Below are positions 11,764 to 13,439 of a DNA stretch of 13,439 bases, one piece after another. Source of the stretch: CAZUEG01 sp043798775 (GTDB taxonomy: Bacteria; Patescibacteriota; Minisyncoccia; Minisyncoccales; GWA2-46-15); contig JAZDOL010000073.1 in the NCBI GenBank assembly GCA_043798775.1, positions 1 through 13,439 of the forward strand, given 5' to 3'. Under the pieces are notes generated by a model. The model searched no databases. It was not told the origin of the DNA and worked only from the letters and a program-made list of their open reading frames with translations. Within the stretch, counting starts at the first letter, position 1. The number at the start of each line of letters is the position of its first letter. Both the position numbers and the translations under genes were made by a program.

Positions 11764-13380
11764 ATGAACAAAAAAAGAATTATCTTTATTATTATTGCTT
11801 TAGTAGTTATCGTTATTGGCGCAGTTTTTGTTTTATCAAAAAATAAAAAGAACGGCTACGAGACAGTAACCGTTATTAGGCAAGATGTTGTTGATGAAGT
11901 TTCCGAAAGCGGAACGATAAAAACCGGCGAACAAATAAACCTCGGATTTAAAAGCCAGGAAGGATTAAAAGAAGTTTATGTTAAGGTCGGCGACAAAGTA
12001 TCAAAAGATCAGAAATTAGCAACGATTGACACTAATCGGCTTTATTATCAATTGAGCCAAGCCAAAGCCTCTTTGGCTAGCTATCAAGCGCAATATCAAA
12101 AGTTGCTTAATGGCCCGACTCCCGAAGAATTAAATATCAGCGAAACAGTGGCGCAAAATGCCCGAAATACTTTTGCATCGGCAAAACAAAACTTAGCAGA
12201 TATAGAGGCCGTGGCCGAGCAAAGCATAGGTAGCGCTTATGGAGATTCCTTGAATGTTATCGATGACTCTTATCTTAAAGCGTATACTGCCCTAACAACT
12301 GTTGATACAATCTTACAATCATATTTTAATACAAGAAACGATCAGGTTTCAGCAACGGTTAAGGACAATAGAAATCAAATCGACGACAACGTAAAGAATA
12401 TTAAAACAATTGTCGATAGTGTTAAAAATAACCCTGCCAACGGCAATATTGATAGTTCATTAATCCAAATAAAAACTAAATTGAGTGGCATTTCGTCTTC
12501 TTTGATGATTATCCGGCAATTATGCGAGGATCCACTCTACATCAATAGTGTTTCTTCAACCGATAAAGCCGCTCTAGATACCCAGAAGACCAATATTAAT
12601 ACCGGTTCGGCTAATGTAATTAATGCTGGGCAAGCGATTGCCTCGGCGGGAAATGCCAATACTTATAATATCAATACCGTGCAAACCCAATTATCCTCGG
12701 CTAATGGAGCGTTAATAAAAGCGGAAGAAGAGCTGAATAAACTAAAGGCGCCGGCGCGGTCAGAAGATGTTGATTATTATCAAGCCCAAGTGAAACAGGG
12801 AGAAGCGCAAGTTAGTTTATTGGTTGTTCAGATTAACGACGCGACATTAAGAAGTCCAGTTGATGGTCAAATAGTTGCGGTCCTCAAAAGAGTTGGCGAA
12901 GTAGTGGTTCCAACAGAAACGATAATCGGTATTTTGTCGAATGATCCCTTTGAGATTACAGTTAGTATTTACGAAGAAGATGTCGTGAAAATAAAAATCA
13001 ATAATCCGGTGGAAATTAAGCTTACTGCTTTTAGTGGAGCAATATTTTCTGGCAGAGTTATCAATGTTGAACCGGCGCAGGAAATGATTAACGATGTGGT
13101 TTATTATAAAACCACTATTGGTTTCGATAACCCTCCAGACGGCTTGAGGCCGGGAATGACCGCCGATGTTTCTATTAGAGTAAATGAGAGAAAAAATGTT
13201 TTGGTCTTACCTGTTAAAGCGATTCAAAAGAAAGGCGAAAAAGAAGTGGTGATGGTTTTAGAAAACAATAATTCCGTTGAAAAAGAAGTTCAAATAGGAT
13301 TAAGGGGAAGTGATTCTTTGGTAGAAATTGTCTCTGGGACTAACGAGGGTGAAATAATAATAATTCCTAACAAAAAGTAA
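11764..13380 (+). CDS. HlyD/MacA-type membrane fusion (adaptor) protein of an ABC exporter
   Basis: A 538-residue periplasmic-adaptor-type protein. A membrane anchor is at 5-24, the first half of a lipoyl-like domain at about 45-90 (SGTIKTGEQINLGFKSQEG), then a very long helical hairpin (about 91-360, rich in Gln/Ala/Asn), the second lipoyl half at about 361-390 (RSPVDGQIVAVLKRVGEVV), a beta-barrel from about 395 (FEITVSIYEEDVVKI) and a membrane-proximal domain from about 479 (VLVLPVKAIQKKG). It overlaps an ABC ATPase start by 1 bp (TAATG), the standard MacA-MacB-type order, so it should couple to an ABC permease to export a peptide, lipid or drug. AGGA lies only 1-2 nt before the ATG, an unusually short gap. 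Confidence 0.9.
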   Translation: MNKKRIIFIIIALVVIVIGAVFVLSKNKKNGYETVTVIRQDVVDEVSESGTIKTGEQINLGFKSQEGLKEVYVKVGDKVSKDQKLATIDTNRLYYQLSQAKASLASYQAQYQKLLNGPTPEELNISETVAQNARNTFASAKQNLADIEAVAEQSIGSAYGDSLNVIDDSYLKAYTALTTVDTILQSYFNTRNDQVSATVKDNRNQIDDNVKNIKTIVDSVKNNPANGNIDSSLIQIKTKLSGISSSLMIIRQLCEDPLYINSVSSTDKAALDTQKTNINTGSANVINAGQAIASAGNANTYNINTVQTQLSSANGALIKAEEELNKLKAPARSEDVDYYQAQVKQGEAQVSLLVVQINDATLRSPVDGQIVAVLKRVGEVVVPTETIIGILSNDPFEITVSIYEEDVVKIKINNPVEIKLTAFSGAIFSGRVINVEPAQEMINDVVYYKTTIGFDNPPDGLRPGMTADVSIRVNERKNVLVLPVKAIQKKGEKEVVMVLENNNSVEKEVQIGLRGSDSLVEIVSGTNEGEIIIIPNKK

Positions 13381-13439
13381 TGGCGGAAACGATCATTAAG
13401 ATAGATAGTGTTTGGAAAATTTATCAGTTAGGCAGGCAA
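13380..13439 (+). CDS. ABC transporter ATP-binding protein, N-terminal fragment (MacB/LolD-type)
   Basis: The ATG uses the last A of the previous stop codon (TAATG) and the frame stays open to the window end for 20 codons, MAETIIKIDSVWKIYQLGRQ. The I-K-I-D-S-V-W-K-I-Y pattern is the usual first strand and aromatic A-loop (Tyr15) of ABC ATPases of the MacB/LolD/FtsE group. The Walker A motif lies outside the window. The overlap indicates translational coupling with the adaptor gene. Confidence 0.75.
   Translation, partial: MAETIIKIDSVWKIYQLGRQ

Overview
The window is AT-rich and densely packed, and every supported gene is on the + strand. It looks like a chromosome fragment of a Candidate Phyla Radiation (Patescibacteria) organism, probably near the Parcubacteria group. 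This is an inference from gene content and style: a PF09826-type beta-propeller, an S41-like protease, a peptidoglycan-binding domain fused to a surface domain, a small pilin-like protein, an AAA_14/DUF4143 ATPase, and very weak Shine-Dalgarno use. TGA acts as a normal stop (for example at 2926-2928 and 5379-5381), so the code is the standard bacterial one, not the UGA-glycine code of SR1/Gracilibacteria.

Layout. Positions 1-1693 hold the 3' end of a thioredoxin-fold gene overlapping an SDR oxidoreductase, then two small coiled-coil proteins, closed by a clear intrinsic terminator. Positions 1694-3114 form a self-contained unit: a hairpin, a near-consensus sigma70 promoter, the ATPase gene, then a REP-like hairpin and degenerate GAAACT repeats. 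Positions 3125-6430 are a cell-envelope block: an unknown membrane-anchored protein, two tandem hairpin terminators, an ECF sigma factor with a likely membrane anti-sigma partner, and an exported peptidoglycan-binding protein ending at a strong terminator. Next come prmC (release-factor methyltransferase), a small pilin-like protein, and a 698-residue anchored beta-propeller protein. A 619-bp stretch without an intact gene (9732-10350) holds a second copy of a structured repeat, imperfect inverted repeats and a tandem array. The window ends with an unusual S41-like protease and the start of a MacA/MacB-type adaptor plus ABC ATPase operon.

The most interesting features are (1) a roughly 135-bp palindromic element present twice (7286-7420 and 9849-10013). 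It is read in frame as the N-terminus of a pilin-like protein in one copy and is interrupted by a stop codon in the other. (2) An S41-like protease with a J-domain-like module where a PDZ domain usually sits and Trp in place of the catalytic Lys. (3) A 58/59-bp tandem array with a 117-bp higher-order period just upstream of that gene. All family calls are by eye from motifs; no database search was run.
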